DNA of 23,942 nucleotides from Chara braunii (taxonomy: Eukaryota; Streptophyta; Charophyceae; Charales; Characeae): positions 921,649-945,590 of the forward strand of contig BFEA01000029.1 in the NCBI GenBank assembly GCA_003427395.1. The letters run 5' to 3'. The notes beneath the pieces were generated by a model. It ran no database searches. It saw only the letters and a program-made list of their open reading frames with translations, and was not told where the DNA came from. Shown here in pieces: positions 1 to 10,380 of the stretch (positions within the stretch are counted from its first letter, which is position 1; the number at the start of each line of letters is the position of its first letter). A program made the translations under genes and the position numbers.

Positions 1-369
1 CCCCGTGCATCAGTCTGCGCATCGATGTTTCCACCCTGAGCCCGGTATCGCGGGTACGCCTTGCACACTGTCCCCCCTTTCTCCTCTGTCCGACCCCATA
101 TTCATTCAGCATCTGCTTGTAGAGCCGAGATCATCGGCACCAGGCTCAGCACAAGCTCAATGCGGGTGGTACGTGAGCACCGCCCTCGAGCCAACAAATG
201 GGTGTCGTAGTACCAAGGCCCTTAAGGCCCAGGCACGTCACAGCCGGGCCAGTTCTCAGTTAATCCGTTAGTCAGTTGCGCTTGAATGTCTGTCCCCACT
301 GCAGTAGCCGATTCCGATGGTTCCGGGGCCGGACTCAAACAATCATTGAGAAATAGGGACCACAGACCT
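1..369. other. Unassigned sequence left of the minisatellite
   Basis: No gene is recognised here. Open frames of 86-88 codons exist on both strands, but they overlap each other and show no domain, signal peptide or repeat that I can name. Short fragments such as gtcgtagtaccaa resemble the 30-bp repeat that follows, so part of this may be an even more decayed end of that array. Confidence 0.3.
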
Positions 370-1075
370 GCTGCCACATAGGGGCGAGCAACATGCCGTA
401 CTACCCCGAACCTGAATAGCCTGCACCGCACTGGTGCCGAGTCTGACCGAACTTGAAGAGCAGAGTTGGGCTGCTGTATCACGCCATCTCAGGACCGTGC
501 AGCCAAGATGTTGAAGTTCCAACCCTGTCATAAACTGCTGTAGTGGTCGCGACCAAGTAATAAATCGCCGCAGTGTCCCAAACCTGAGTATAAGTCACGG
601 TAACGGCACCGAAGCTGAAACGACGTATCACGGTAGGAGCGAGTCCGAAATAAACTGATGTTGAACCGGAAGCAACTGTCGTACCGGTTCCGGCCTTGGA
701 AATGAATTACTACAGTGCCCGCAATATGTCTCGGTAATGGCCTCAATCCTGAAACAAACTGCCGTGGTAGCACCGAACGTGAAATAAGTACCCGTGATGA
801 CGCCGATTCGGGAATAACTGTTATCAAGGTCCCGTACTTAGAATAAGCCTCCGTAGTGCTGCCGAGCGTGAAAATGCTATCGTGGGATGTGCCAAACTGA
901 CGCCGACCCTGAAATATGGCGGCGCAGCGGTTCCAGACCGCGGCTGGCTCCAACCCTGAAATAAACTGTCGTAGGGGTTCTGGTCCTAAACATAGATCAC
1001 CGCTGCGTCCCCAGGGTCGCCGTGCCCATACCGAACCAGAAACACCCCGGACTCCATAGGATGCAGCCACTCCAT
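370..1075. repeat. Degenerate minisatellite, unit about 30 bp
   Basis: The stretch reads as about 20 diverged copies of a unit close to AAACTGTCGTAGTGG followed by TGCCGAACCTGAA. The ends CTGAA, GTGAA, TTGGAA or TCCGAA recur roughly every 30 bases; some units have lost a few bases and one, near 935, has gained some. Because 30 is a multiple of three, the minus strand keeps a 202-codon frame open (528-1136) with a rough ten-residue periodicity. On the plus strand the units contain in-frame stops. I read the minus-strand frame as a by-product of the repeat, though a decayed repeat protein cannot be excluded. Confidence 0.7.
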
Positions 1076-1283
1076 AACAGTGTAGAATATGAACCCCCTT
1101 ACTCGTACCAAGCCACATCCCATACTCTCTACCCAAGGTAGCACCACCCCATGTGGTCCATGCGACTCCCGCTCTCAGAACACCCCAACTGTGGCAACGT
1201 TAGTATTCAGGCAACAGGGAAAGCGACGCAGGATTCCTCGACCATCAGCAGAAGTGAAAATTGTTAGAATCCGGGGAAAATGA

Positions 1284-1754
1284 TCAATCCAGGGTCAGTG
1301 CTGACGGCGGGTATTCAAGGCGAAATAAGGCCAATCTCTCAATAGTCGTGGGTTCCCGCCCCTTTCATCGTTTTTTATATCATTCTTCCTTCTCCTTAAT
1401 TCTATTGTCGGAAATAGCAAATCAACCGTAAATTCCCCAAAATTAAATTCCGAAAAAGTTTAAATAAATGGTCGAATTTCTTTTGTTTCTTTCCTCTTTT
1501 TCCATGTTTAATCTTTTTCTATGTTTTTAATTTCTCTGCCGGGAACACAAAATAACAAGGATATTCCCCCTAGAATCAAATGCTGCGAAAAATAAAAAAA
1601 TTAAGGTATATTATATTTTTCCTTCCTCCATTTCTGGCCTTGATCCCTTTTCCCCATCTTTAATTGTGGTACTAATATGGGCAAACATTTGAGCCTTCAA
1701 CATTTCGGCCCCGGTCGCACCTAGTGCGGCCACTCATCTCGTCGTCTTTGAGGG
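1284..1754. repeat. AT-rich spacer with a loose direct duplication
   Basis: This AT-rich stretch has no credible coding frame. Two segments, near 1404-1480 and 1537-1600, share an order of words: GTCGGAA or GCCGGGAA, then AAAAT-type bases, AAATTCCCC or ATATTCCCC, a TCAAA/TTAAA word, and CCGAAAAA or GCGAAAAA. They look like two diverged direct copies about 130 bp apart. Their origin is unknown. Confidence 0.35.
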
Positions 1755-1916
1755 TTGCTCGTAAAGTTCAGCGCGCCCAAAATCAGGGGTGCCCTAAGTT
1801 CCCCTAATTTTTGCTGCCTGGTCAACCCGGAGCACCGTCAAAACACGGATTTGTCTTTGAGCCTAAGACCCAAAACCCCAGATTTCAGTTGGCACACTGC
1901 TTGTGGCCGCCTGACA

Positions 1917-2588
1917 CCCCTATGTATCAGACAGATATTAGATGACTCCCGGGAGGGTCATCTTAATATTTTGTTTGATCTGGGATCAAATAACAACTAC
2001 AAATAATTTCTTGATTCTGTATGTATGAGACATATATTAGATGGCTCCCGGGAGAGTGATCTTAATATTCTGTTTGTTCTGGGGATCAAAGTACAACTAC
2101 AAATAATTTCTTTATCCCCTATGTATCAGACAGATATTAGATGGCTCCTGGGAGAGTCATCTTAATATTCTGTTTGATCTGGGGATCATCTAACACCTAC
2201 AAATAATTTTTTTATTCCCTGTACATCGAACAGATATTAAGTGGCTCCCGGGAGGGTCATCTTAATACTCTGTTTGATCTGGGGATCAATTAACAATTAT
2301 AAACAATCTTGATTCCCTATACATCAAACAGATGTTAGATGGCTCTCGGGAGGGTCATCTTAATATTCTGTTTGATTTAGGGGTCAATTAACAACTATAA
2401 ATAATTTTTATCCCCTACACATCAAACAGATATTAGGTGACACCCGGGAGGGCCATCTTAATATTCTATTTGATCTGAGGATCAATTGACAATTACAAAC
2501 AATTTGGGTCCCTACACGTCGAACAGATATTAGGTGGCTCCCGAGAGGGTCATCTTAATACTTTGTTTGATCTAGGGATCAACTAACA
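1917..2588. repeat. Satellite array, seven units of about 99 bp
   Basis: Seven units begin (at the base matching ATGTATCAGA) near 1922, 2021, 2121, 2221, 2319, 2417 and 2514, so the period is 97-100 bp. Each unit contains ACAGATATTAG, a CTCCCGGGAG-type core, GTCATCTTAATA, TTTGATCTGGGGATC and an AACAACTACAAAT-type block. The core is a near-perfect palindrome: GATGAC and GTCATC flank CTCCCGGGAG with a one-base offset. The units differ by scattered substitutions, so the array is old and not recently homogenised. No unit has a convincing coding frame. Confidence 0.9.
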
Positions 2589-2667
2589 GGAAGAGAATTG
2601 AGTAACCCGGCTATTTGTTTGGCATTGCATGATTACCAATGAACTGATTAGTTAACATTGGATCCGG

Positions 2668-2700
2668 ATATAGGAGGCTCCCATAAGAGTCATTCTATAT
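2668..2700. repeat. Isolated palindrome of the satellite type (1)
   Basis: Arms ATATAG and CTATAT enclose GAGGCTCCC and AAGAGTCATT, which recall the core of the upstream 99-bp units. The rest of the unit is absent or unrecognisable. Confidence 0.55.
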
Positions 2701-2793
2701 AAACCACTTGGCTACATTCTAACGTACCAAGTATGGCACCTCGAATCCTTCAAAAACCACTGACTCAATCTCAAGCTCGTTCAACTCTAAGTT

Positions 2794-2830
2794 AGTAGTA
2801 GGGTGACTCTCGTTGGATCGTCCTATTACT
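2794..2830. repeat. Isolated palindrome of the satellite type (2)
   Basis: Arms AGTAGTAGG and CCTATTACT pair with one mismatch around GTGACTCTCG and GGATCGT. The arms differ from those of the tandem units, but the inverted symmetry is kept. Confidence 0.5.
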
Positions 2831-2862
2831 CTTATGAGAGGTAGACTGAGCTCCGATCAAGG

Positions 2863-2898
2863 AGTAGTAGGAGGCTTCCGGGAAAGTCACCTATTACT
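2863..2898. repeat. Isolated palindrome of the satellite type (3)
   Basis: Arms AGTAGTAGG and CCTATTACT flank a GGCTTCCGGGAAAGTC core. The core is clearly related to the GGCTCCCGGGAGGGTC core of the tandem units. Confidence 0.55.
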
Positions 2899-3106
2899 TG
2901 CTTGAACTTTTTTATTGACATCTCGATCAGAGAAGTTTTTTTATCAAAAACTAAATACTCACATATGGATTATCCAGTCACTCGCACCTAATTGCCTGAA
3001 TTGTTTGATCGCATGAGGATTGCTTGAGCTATGAAGGGTGATTGATTTGCTTCCGTAGGAACAATTCGACTACTCGTATGACTTACCGTTTGATTTGGAA
3101 TTGATC

Positions 3107-3155
3107 AAGTAGTAGATGATTCCCGGGTGAGTCTACCAGCGACTTGCGTATGTCA
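3107..3155. repeat. Isolated palindrome of the satellite type (4)
   Basis: CAAGT and GTAGA on the left mirror TCTAC and ACTTG on the right, around GATTCCCGGGTGAG. CCCGGG is intact. This is the last copy I can see. Confidence 0.55.
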
Positions 3156-4200
3156 GGACAAGAAGAAGAAAAAAGGAAAAAGGGAGTGTTCCATCAGGGG
3201 CGACTCCAAAAGTCCATAGAGAGGAGTAGAATAGATGACAAAAATCGCAGGGACAAAGGATTAAGAAAAGAGAGGTTTTGCGAATAAGCTCCTAAAGAGG
3301 AGTTGTCAACAACATGAGTTAATCTCAGCTAGACTACCGCATAAAGCGCCAGAGGGTGTGCTTGTCTACAAGAGAGAAAAATGCAAGTATTGAGAGTTAG
3401 GGAAAATATGAGTTTCCCTAAGGCGACCTAGGCCATAGGAGGAAGAGTGACAGATGACTTAGGGTAGGTAGAAGTTAGGGATTAGACACTGGGAATTGGT
3501 TCCAAAGATCACGAATCAGATCTAAGGGTTTGACCCTTAATATGTGAAAATCGAGTTGACCTGTGTGTGTGCAGGTCTCTGTTTTGGTCTACTGCAATCA
3601 AAGGAGAAGTCCTACATAAAGAATTCAACTTTCTGTTATCACTCGATAACAGGTCGGTCGTTGCCAATTTAATTTTTCCCTCTTTTGACTTGATACCCAC
3701 ATCTAAAGTCGAACCCTGTGACCTGTCAAACTGTCACCTGTGGTCATTGCCTAAATGGTTCTAGTCACTCTCAATGGTCCTTTGAAGAAATGTGAGGGGC
3801 CTGGGCTTACATCTCAGGAAAAGGATAGAGCTGCATTACATGGTTTGGGAAGTGAGGGACACAGTCTGAGGTGTGGATTGATGGTTGACTCCGCTAGTGC
3901 ATGGCATGTGGATTGTTTTTGCATTATCATGTGCAGGTTTGTTTTGTTCGTGGGTTTTGGATTGAATCTGGGTTTGCCATCGTGAAGAGTCTTGGGCACA
4001 CAACACTTGTGACAGTGGAAAGGGTTCCCAGCGGTAATACTCTCATACTCTTTATGATCTTATATAAATCCTGTGCTATTTGTTAACAGTTGTGACATAA
4101 TCTGTTCAGTAGGATAGAGAGTCTTAGCAGCTAGGAAAGTCGGACAGGTTCGATCATCAGGAAATTAAAGCATAGAGCGGAAATAGACTACCATTAAAAA
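3156..4200. other. Unassigned sequence
   Basis: Only short frames (61-76 codons) are present, on both strands and overlapping. None shows a recognisable domain. A small palindrome, AAGGG TTTGA CCCTT, lies near 3521-3535. I see no RNA gene or mobile-element end here. Confidence 0.3.
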
Positions 4201-5109
4201 GTTCGACCTGAAATACGTAGCGGGTCAGTTTTAGGTGTCTTACTGCGCGTACCCCATTTAGTGCTACAGCGATCGAGCAAACGCCCTCGGCCGACCTACC
4301 TGTACTCAGGCATGTAAAAGGCTTTGCACGTGGGTCGGTAGCTCAATAGGGATACACCTACCTGAGGGTGGTGACAGCCCCTCGGGTAAAGGTAAGTTGT
4401 ACCTCGCGACGTCCCGACCTTTCGTAGGGTGTCGTGAGAGGTATAGCACGCGCGCACGGTTGGAATGGTGACAAGTTGTTTCTTCGAAAATAAATCTTGC
4501 GTGACACGACCGTGAGGTTCAGCGCTCCCAGCGGGGTGCAGGGCCGCCGCGCGCGACAATGCTATGCACACCTTTCTCCTACGACCTTCGACCTTTGGTT
4601 GTCCTATTTAGCACGGTCACTTCTGACGGTGGACGCCAATCGGCGTACCTGGGGCAATTTCACAATTTCACACACGTAAACAATCAACAAGCAGTCCCCC
4701 TCACACCAAAATGGTCGGCTTACCTGGGGCAATCTCCCTCACTCACAGGAGGTTGCTCCGAAAACACCAAGCGATACGTCTCAAGCTGTCCTCGAAGCCA
4801 TCATGATGGTGACGTCGCGAGAAACCTGTTCGGCCACTACAGCCGAATACGTGAGCTTAGAACACCAGGGCGTCAATTGTCGCGCTCCATGGGCTTTGAA
4901 GCTTCAGGTCGTGCAAATGCTGTGCCAAACCAACCGCTAACGCAAATTAGCGCGAGATTAGCACATGATTAGTTCTACCGGAAGTGTCCCGGCCGTCTCT
5001 CATCTTTGGAATAAGCTGTGTTCTTCTCTCACTTTCACACTTCACTGGGCCTCGCTGCACTACAGTAACTCTTGAATATTGAGAAATCAAAAGTTCATCA
5101 CCGCTGCAC
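4201..5109. other. Unassigned sequence with one weak hairpin
   Basis: An imperfect inverted repeat lies near 4400-4445, with TACCTC-type and GAGAGGTA-type arms around GTCCCGACC. The word TACCTGGGGCAAT occurs twice, near 4646 and 4720, each time preceded by a TCGGC-like word. A 137-codon plus frame (4559-4972) has no domain I recognise and its composition matches the surrounding sequence, so I do not call it a gene. Confidence 0.3.
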
Positions 5110-5153
5110 TAATTCTTGATGCCGTGTTCTGAATTTTCATTCAAGAGCTGTCA

Positions 5154-5191
5154 GACTCACTCTCGGAAACGTCGAGACTCGAGAGTGAGTC
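5154..5191. repeat. Perfect 12-bp hairpin
   Basis: GACTCACTCTCG (5154-5165) is exactly complementary to CGAGAGTGAGTC (5180-5191), with a 14-base loop. There is no T run after it, so nothing marks it as a terminator. Confidence 0.85.
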
Positions 5192-5202
5192 ATGGCTGCA
5201 CT

Positions 5203-5285
5203 AACTGTGGAAAAGTGCTCTTGGTCCGACGCTTCAAGAGGTGTCAGAACGGCCCATCGGACGAGCTCTTGAAGCTTCCACAGTT
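5203..5285. repeat. Nested perfect inverted repeats
   Basis: An outer pair, AACTGTGGAA (5203-5212) and TTCCACAGTT (5276-5285), encloses an inner pair, GCTTCAAGAG (5231-5240) and CTCTTGAAGC (5266-5275). The two right arms abut, whereas the left arms are 18 bases apart. A third complementary pair, GTCCGA (5224-5229) and TCGGAC (5257-5262), crosses the inner stem and would form a pseudoknot or an alternative fold. Function is unknown. Confidence 0.8.
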
Positions 5286-5940
5286 CCCGCTTGCAGGGGC
5301 ATTTTTTTCAAACGAGGCAGACCGGACCCTTCATGCGGTTCGCAAATTCAGGAGTTGGTGTCCAGTCTCGGTGGACAAATGGTCGCTGCCCTGTCGTGAA
5401 GTGTCTTTTCAGTTTCTCGAACTTCTGCCTGACAGTCAAGAATGCTAAGTTAATGAGAGTCGAGAGTTCGGAGTAAGTGCAACGAAGACAACACATGATG
5501 CCAATCTAGGAGCCTGACAGTGCTAGACGTGCTCTTGAAATTTTTCATGTGTCTAGCGTAGTCCAGCGAGGCCCACTATCTACCTACCACCACTCCTAAG
5601 CCCATACGGGGGACCCCTGCAAGCATACCCACCTCTAACAATTAAGGGGATGCATGGTGCCCCCCGCCCTAATAAGCAGTGGTCAGGGAGTAGGATGGGG
5701 CGACCGGTCGGGGGGGCGGCTAACACAAAGACCGAGCATTTTGCCAGTAGCCTCGCCGCCCTTTCTCATCCTCCCCCACCTCTCGTCGAGTAGTAGCAGA
5801 GGCTATGGCCAAGAGTCTCCCACACACCACATACAACCTACTCAAGCGCACACTCATACTCATGTTAGTCATAGACCCTACCAATATCGATCATGGTATC
5901 AAGCGGACTATCACAGTTGATTGGCACTAAATGCGCCCCA
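5286..5940. other. Unassigned sequence
   Basis: Short frames only. The left part repeats the word CTGACAGT in CTGACAGTCAAGAA (near 5429) and CTGACAGTGCTAG (near 5513), reverse-complement echoes of the TGTCAG words around 5148 and 5242. The stretch from about 5560 to 5940 is C-rich with no feature I can name. If the adjacent tRNA-like sequence heads a SINE, this could be its body. Confidence 0.25.
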
Positions 5941-6004
5941 GGCGGTCATGGGGTTCGAACCCACAACCTCCTGAATGCCACTTGCGTGCCTAACCAACTG
6001 AGCT
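5941..6004 (-). pseudogene. tRNA-related sequence (degenerate tRNA or SINE head)
   Basis: Read on the minus strand, TTTAGCTCAGTTGGTTAGGC is a good A box and D arm, and GTGGG TTCGAAC CCCAT is a well-formed T arm containing the B-box motif GGTTCGAACCC. It is followed by GACCGCC, where the 3' acceptor strand should be. The 5' acceptor strand is missing: the seven bases before TAGCTC are T/C-rich and cannot pair with GACCGCC. The middle part does not fold into a convincing anticodon stem, so no anticodon can be assigned. This is either a 5'-damaged tRNA or the promoter head of a tRNA-derived SINE. Internal pol III boxes appear intact. Confidence 0.65.
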
Positions 6005-6242
6005 AAAGGAAAAAAAAGAATCTCAAAAATAGGAAATTAAAAAGCAAGAGATTTAGTGGCGTGGGGTGGGGTGTGTCACAACGGGAGAGCTCGACTGAAC
6101 AGTAGCCAGAAATCGAACGCCATAAAATGCATTCACAACGCCTGGGCGTTCTAATCGGAATGGGACATAGAAGATAAGCATGGCGCCTCCGCAAAGTGGA
6201 ACATGATTACCGCTGGCTATCGTAGTTGTCCTATAGCGGTCA

Positions 6243-6365
6243 ATTTTTCCCTCCCCTCATTCCCCCTTCCCGCCACCTCCTTTCCCCTATCCCCCCTATC
6301 CCCCCTTCTCCCCTCCTTTCCCTTCCCACTCCCCTCCCCACCTTTTTTTTTCCTTTTCTTTTCCC
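6243..6365. repeat. Long polypyrimidine tract
   Basis: About 120 bases are almost entirely C and T on the plus strand, with a few A and one G, ending in a T-rich stretch. Frames through it (on either strand) are low-complexity artefacts. Such homopurine-homopyrimidine tracts can form triplex DNA. Confidence 0.8.
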
Positions 6366-6780
6366 TGGTCTTTTCTGTCACGTACTGGGACCATTACCCA
6401 GCTTCGGCTCGGTTGGAGCTGGCTCGAGTTTTCTTGTGGTTCAAGCGTCCGTCCGATACATAAAAAATGTGTTGTCAATCAGTAAGGAACCAAAAAGCAC
6501 TAAACTTAAAAGGTGGATGACAATTCGTTGCAGAAATTGAAAGAATATTGTTTTTTCTTAATTGTATATACTTGACCTGACAAGATCCAAATATGTCATG
6601 TATTATATATAGGCCAATCGCACGGAACTTGACGGAAGGAGTCAAGACCAGGACTAATGGAGAGGGGAGAGTAGAGCGGTGCTGCCCAGACCTGTTTACA
6701 GAGATTCACCTAGGGTTTATGCAGGGTTTTTTGCACTCTCGCAAAAGCAAGCATACAAGGACAAGTTGGACAACACGGGG

Positions 6781-6784
<4 letters not shown>

Positions 6785-6826
<42 letters not shown>

Positions 6827-7080
6827 AAAAAGACAAGCTTTTTCTATTGGTGGGGAGCAGCACCTGCTGGAAACCGGGTCCAGCTTCGAATAGATACAAC
6901 CCTTTCCTTACTGATTGGTACAAACTAGGAACCGGGCCCAGCATCCCATCACGAGTACATTCAAAAAATTTCATCAGAGACTTGCATGAAAAAAGACAAG
7001 GAACTACTAGAAAAGTCTAATTGGAGCTACGTTTTTTGGTTTGAAATACCAGGGCCATTACCTGGCTTCGGCTAGAATCA
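6785..7080 (-). mobile_element. Retroelement 3' module, copy 1, with T41 tract
   Basis: A run of 41 T (6785-6825) is the A tail of an element lying on the minus strand. Inside it are GTGGGGAGCAGCACCTGCTG, GGGCCCAGCATCCCAT and, further in, GGGCCATTACCTGGCTTCGG (7052). The same order of words returns at 12160-12432 and part of it at 11774, 17868 and 18130, so this is a dispersed family. No coding capacity is visible. It could be a SINE, or the 3' untranslated end of a longer LINE. Confidence 0.6.
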
Positions 7081-7193
7081 ATCTAAGAGTCTAAGAACTT
7101 TTGACGAGATCCTAGAATTTCAAGAAAATCTGAACAAATCTAGGAACGGTTAATTTCCAGCCTACTATTGCTGGCAACCCCCTACTCTTCCTT

Positions 7194-7350
7194 ATCTCCC
7201 GACGAGCCGACCTCCTCCATCACATAGTTCGGAAGACAAGAAAAAGTAGCCAATCAACCTCACCAAATCCCATAATGATTAAGGATGCACTTCAACTTTC
7301 CATCTCCCTTCGACGAGCCAACCACCTCCACCACATAGTTCGAAGAGAGA
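7194..7350. repeat. Direct duplication with 110-bp spacing
   Basis: CGACGAGCC, CCTCCAYCACATAGTTCG and a following GAAGA-rich word occur at about 7200-7245 and again at about 7310-7355 with few changes. The duplication lies inside the first retroelement-like block. Confidence 0.6.
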
Positions 7351-7399
7351 GAAGAAAGTAATTAGTCCAGGCAATGGAGTTTGGAAAATTGAGATACCG

Positions 7400-8480
7400 G
7401 GACCATTACCCGACTTTAGCTCAGAACTATTGGAGCTACTTCAGACATGTCTATGACAACTGCATGAAAATTCAAAAGCGACTCGGAAAACCCCCATCGA
7501 TCCGCTTTGCCTCACTCCGGCAAGACTGACTGCATCGGAGTCACCATCTCTACTGCTGCTATGCCATACTCCCATCCTACCAGCTAGCCCCCTCACTGGT
7601 AGGACGCGTGATAACCCACCATCTTCTCCCACTCACCTTATTTACTCTTATCCTCGTTCCAGAAGCAAGAAAATAGGCCACAGAGGTCCTACGATTGTTC
7701 CAAAAACCTTGAAAACCCACACACACCCTTCCAACGTTCTCCAAGACTGTCGTAAACTCTGCCGCTCTCTTCCAGGTCTCACACCCCCACTTTTTGGTGG
7801 GTTACAGGGCAACGCAACTCACCCCAGCTCCAACCAGCGTCGTCCCAGCAGCAGCCCTTGGTTGTCCCGTGGAACCCCCCCCCAAGACCTCCCCAGATCT
7901 CTCTACCAGACCACACGCTCCTGCATCGCAGGTTACAGGGTAACACCCCAGCTCCAGTCAGCGTCGTTCTGGCATCGAACAACCGCAGATCTCGAGTATA
8001 ACAACGTTGAATCTACGTAAGACGAGTTGGTAGGGATCCCTAAGTCCTAAAAACATCCTAGGACCACTAAGCACCCAAATCTCTTTAGGACATTCAAAAA
8101 GTATTTTTTAAAACATATAAGAACGGGGGGGGCAAAACTAAAACTGTCTACTATCCTAAATTCCCCCTTAGAACAGATGGAGCCTCGGTCCAGGCTTTCA
8201 GACCTCGTACCAGAACTCACTTGATCTCATACCCCCTTCTGCTAGGGTAACAGGGCACCACAACCCTCCCCAGTACCGATCAACCTAGCTCCGACGGACA
8301 GAAACTGCCTTCCTCCCTCGACAATTTCCGTAGCGGCAAGCCCCTAAGCAGGTTACAGGGTCAATACCCCGGCGCCAGCTATGCCAGACGATCTAGTTAT
8401 GCCTTCCACCCTCGGCATAACTTCCCAGGTCTCCAGCACCCCCTGGGTTACAGAGCAGCGGCTCCAACACTGGCCTGCGT
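7400..8480 (-). mobile_element. Retroelement-like block A with internal repeats
   Basis: This block shares long segments with 12411-13560. It opens with GGACCATTACCCGACTTTAG (7401), then has a module starting CACTCCGGCAAGACT (about 7512). It then holds at least five degenerate repeats around GGTTACAGGG, most with a CAGCGTCGTYC-type word, near 7800, 7930, 8243, 8350 and 8445. Open frames do not exceed about 100 codons and encode no recognised domain. Orientation is inferred from the T tract at 6785 if both pieces belong to one element. Confidence 0.5.
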
Positions 8481-9370
8481 CGTCCCAGCCTCGTCCTTCT
8501 CACCTACTTACCCAAACAGACAACCTTTTCTGTTGAAAATCCCCTTGCTACCTTCCTTCAAACCTAGCTTCCCCCCCCCTTCGGCTCACTGTGTAGCCCT
8601 GGAAATCACTCCTTCCCTCAAAAATCCTAACACTGCTATAAGCAGCCACCCCCTTGCCTTCTCTCCCCACCCGCCAGTACTGATCCGACCCTAAATCAGT
8701 CTGGCTAAGAGACAACAACTTGAATCCCCCAATACCGCCTCCCCCCTCCAAGAATAACGCCTCCCACCTTGTGAAACCCTTACGGGGGGAGGCTCCAACC
8801 CTCAAGGAAGACACCACAGGTATACACAGCAAGCCACAATTACACCCCTCAAGACCCGGAAGTTGGAATTAACAAACCAATCTGAATCAAATTTTACCGC
8901 TCGGTATTATGATTAGTAATCATAGGGTTTGAAAAACTGCAGAAACTCGCTTTTAGGCATCGGCGATCAGAAACGCTTTTGTATCAGAAGTCAAGAAAAA
9001 ACAAGACCATAAGAGCAATGATAAGGAAGACTACTGAGTGACAAAAATTAGGAGAAATTATACTAAATTTAGGCTTAGATATCCATGATGAATTTTCGAA
9101 TCTGATTCCCAAACCACGGTCTTAGAAACTCTTAGCAAGGATGTACAACACGAAAAAGTTTAAGAAATTATTTTCCAGAAACCATACAAAAAACACTGAA
9201 TCAGATCATCATCATTAAAAGAATTGAGAAAACACAATTCAGAAAACCTAATTGCATCATCATTATTTAATGAGCATCAAGGGTTGCGTACTTATCCTTT
9301 TTGAATTAATAGGATTAAAAGATCAATCTCGAAAACATTTGTAACGAAATCCAGGAATCAACGTGAGTAT
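8481..9370. other. Unassigned, C-rich then AT-rich
   Basis: The first 400 bases continue the C-rich composition of block A without clear repeat words. From about 8860 the sequence becomes AT-rich and stop-rich in all frames. No gene, RNA or element end is recognised. Confidence 0.3.
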
Positions 9371-10380
9371 GCCATGCTAAGAAAACACCAAGACGCCAAG
9401 AAAGGTTCCTCCATGAATCCTCTCCTCCCCTCCCCTCCCTTCCCCTTTCACTCGTATGTGACATTACCCCTACCTCGCGGGAACCATCGCCCTCGCGCCC
9501 CTCGGCGTCCTCACCCTTCAAAACGGGGCGCACGAGGCATCTATCACGTAGCACAGGGAGACCTCATTGGAGCCGTTCACCAGACGCATGGAGCAACAAC
9601 CCCTCCCCAATCTCAACCCTGTCAGCCTGTGATGCAGGCAGATCGCGACACCAAGCAAATCCCCAACACGTACCAACCAAACTAAGAAGATCCATGGAGT
9701 ACTACCATCGTGAAAACACTTACTTGTCCAAACTGATCCATCACCCTCACCTTAGCGTTCGACGCATGGCATCTCATATTCTGTGGCTCGAGTAAGAGTT
9801 CGATGTATGATGATGCTGGCAACCATACCCATCGCAGCCCTCGACCAACAGCCTCCTCATAACGACCCCAACATGTCCGCACGCTGCACCACCCACATCA
9901 CCAATCCACCCCATTGCCATCACTCCAAGCCTCTCATCCTCCACCTCACACCACCCCAAACCCTCTCCTCCGACATCGCGCCGCTCCAGCACCGCATGAC
10001 TTCGCGCCACTCCACCGCCTGTTGCTGCCCGATGCCGTTCAGTTTGACTGCGCGGATGGGGCGCAACGCTCCCGGCCGCGCTGCGCCCCCCTCCCATTTT
10101 TCGAGCTGCCAGTGCGCCCTAAAGCTCCCAAATTCTGAGTGTTGCTGTCCTCTTGCCTGTAGTCTGTTGTACTGATGACAACACGGGGGTTCTTGGCAGC
10201 GCTTAAAGAGTATGGACAAAGATTGGAGACCAAAGATGGGGGGGCGATAGGGGACAGCGGGGCCATGTGTTATCCACAGGGTTTAATGCAGGGTTAAGGC
10301 AAGGGTCGGGCACTGCTATGAAATGAAGCATGCACATATGGAATACAGTCATGGGCTATATACAGGGTCAGCTGCATGGT
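9371..10380. other. Unassigned, C/A-rich then G-rich
   Basis: Frames of up to 130 codons occur on both strands over the same bases, as expected for C/A-rich repeats, and no domain is recognised. A GCGCTGCGCCCCC-type word near 10076 recurs near 15007. From 10150 the base composition flips to G-rich, with GGGTTTAATGCAGGGTT-type words up to the 18S boundary. Confidence 0.3.

Noticed and set aside
528-1136. 202-codon minus-strand frame as a protein-coding gene
   Set aside because: It coincides with the 30-bp minisatellite, whose period keeps a frame open. No start context, domain or non-repetitive part supports a gene.
6593-7020. Frames containing a poly-Phe or poly-Lys run
   Set aside because: They read through the T41 tract, which is the tail of a retroelement module.
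9783-10175. 130-codon plus frame rich in His, Pro and Cys
   Set aside because: Both strands are open over the same bases, as expected for C/A-rich repeats, and no domain or repeat unit typical of a real protein is visible.
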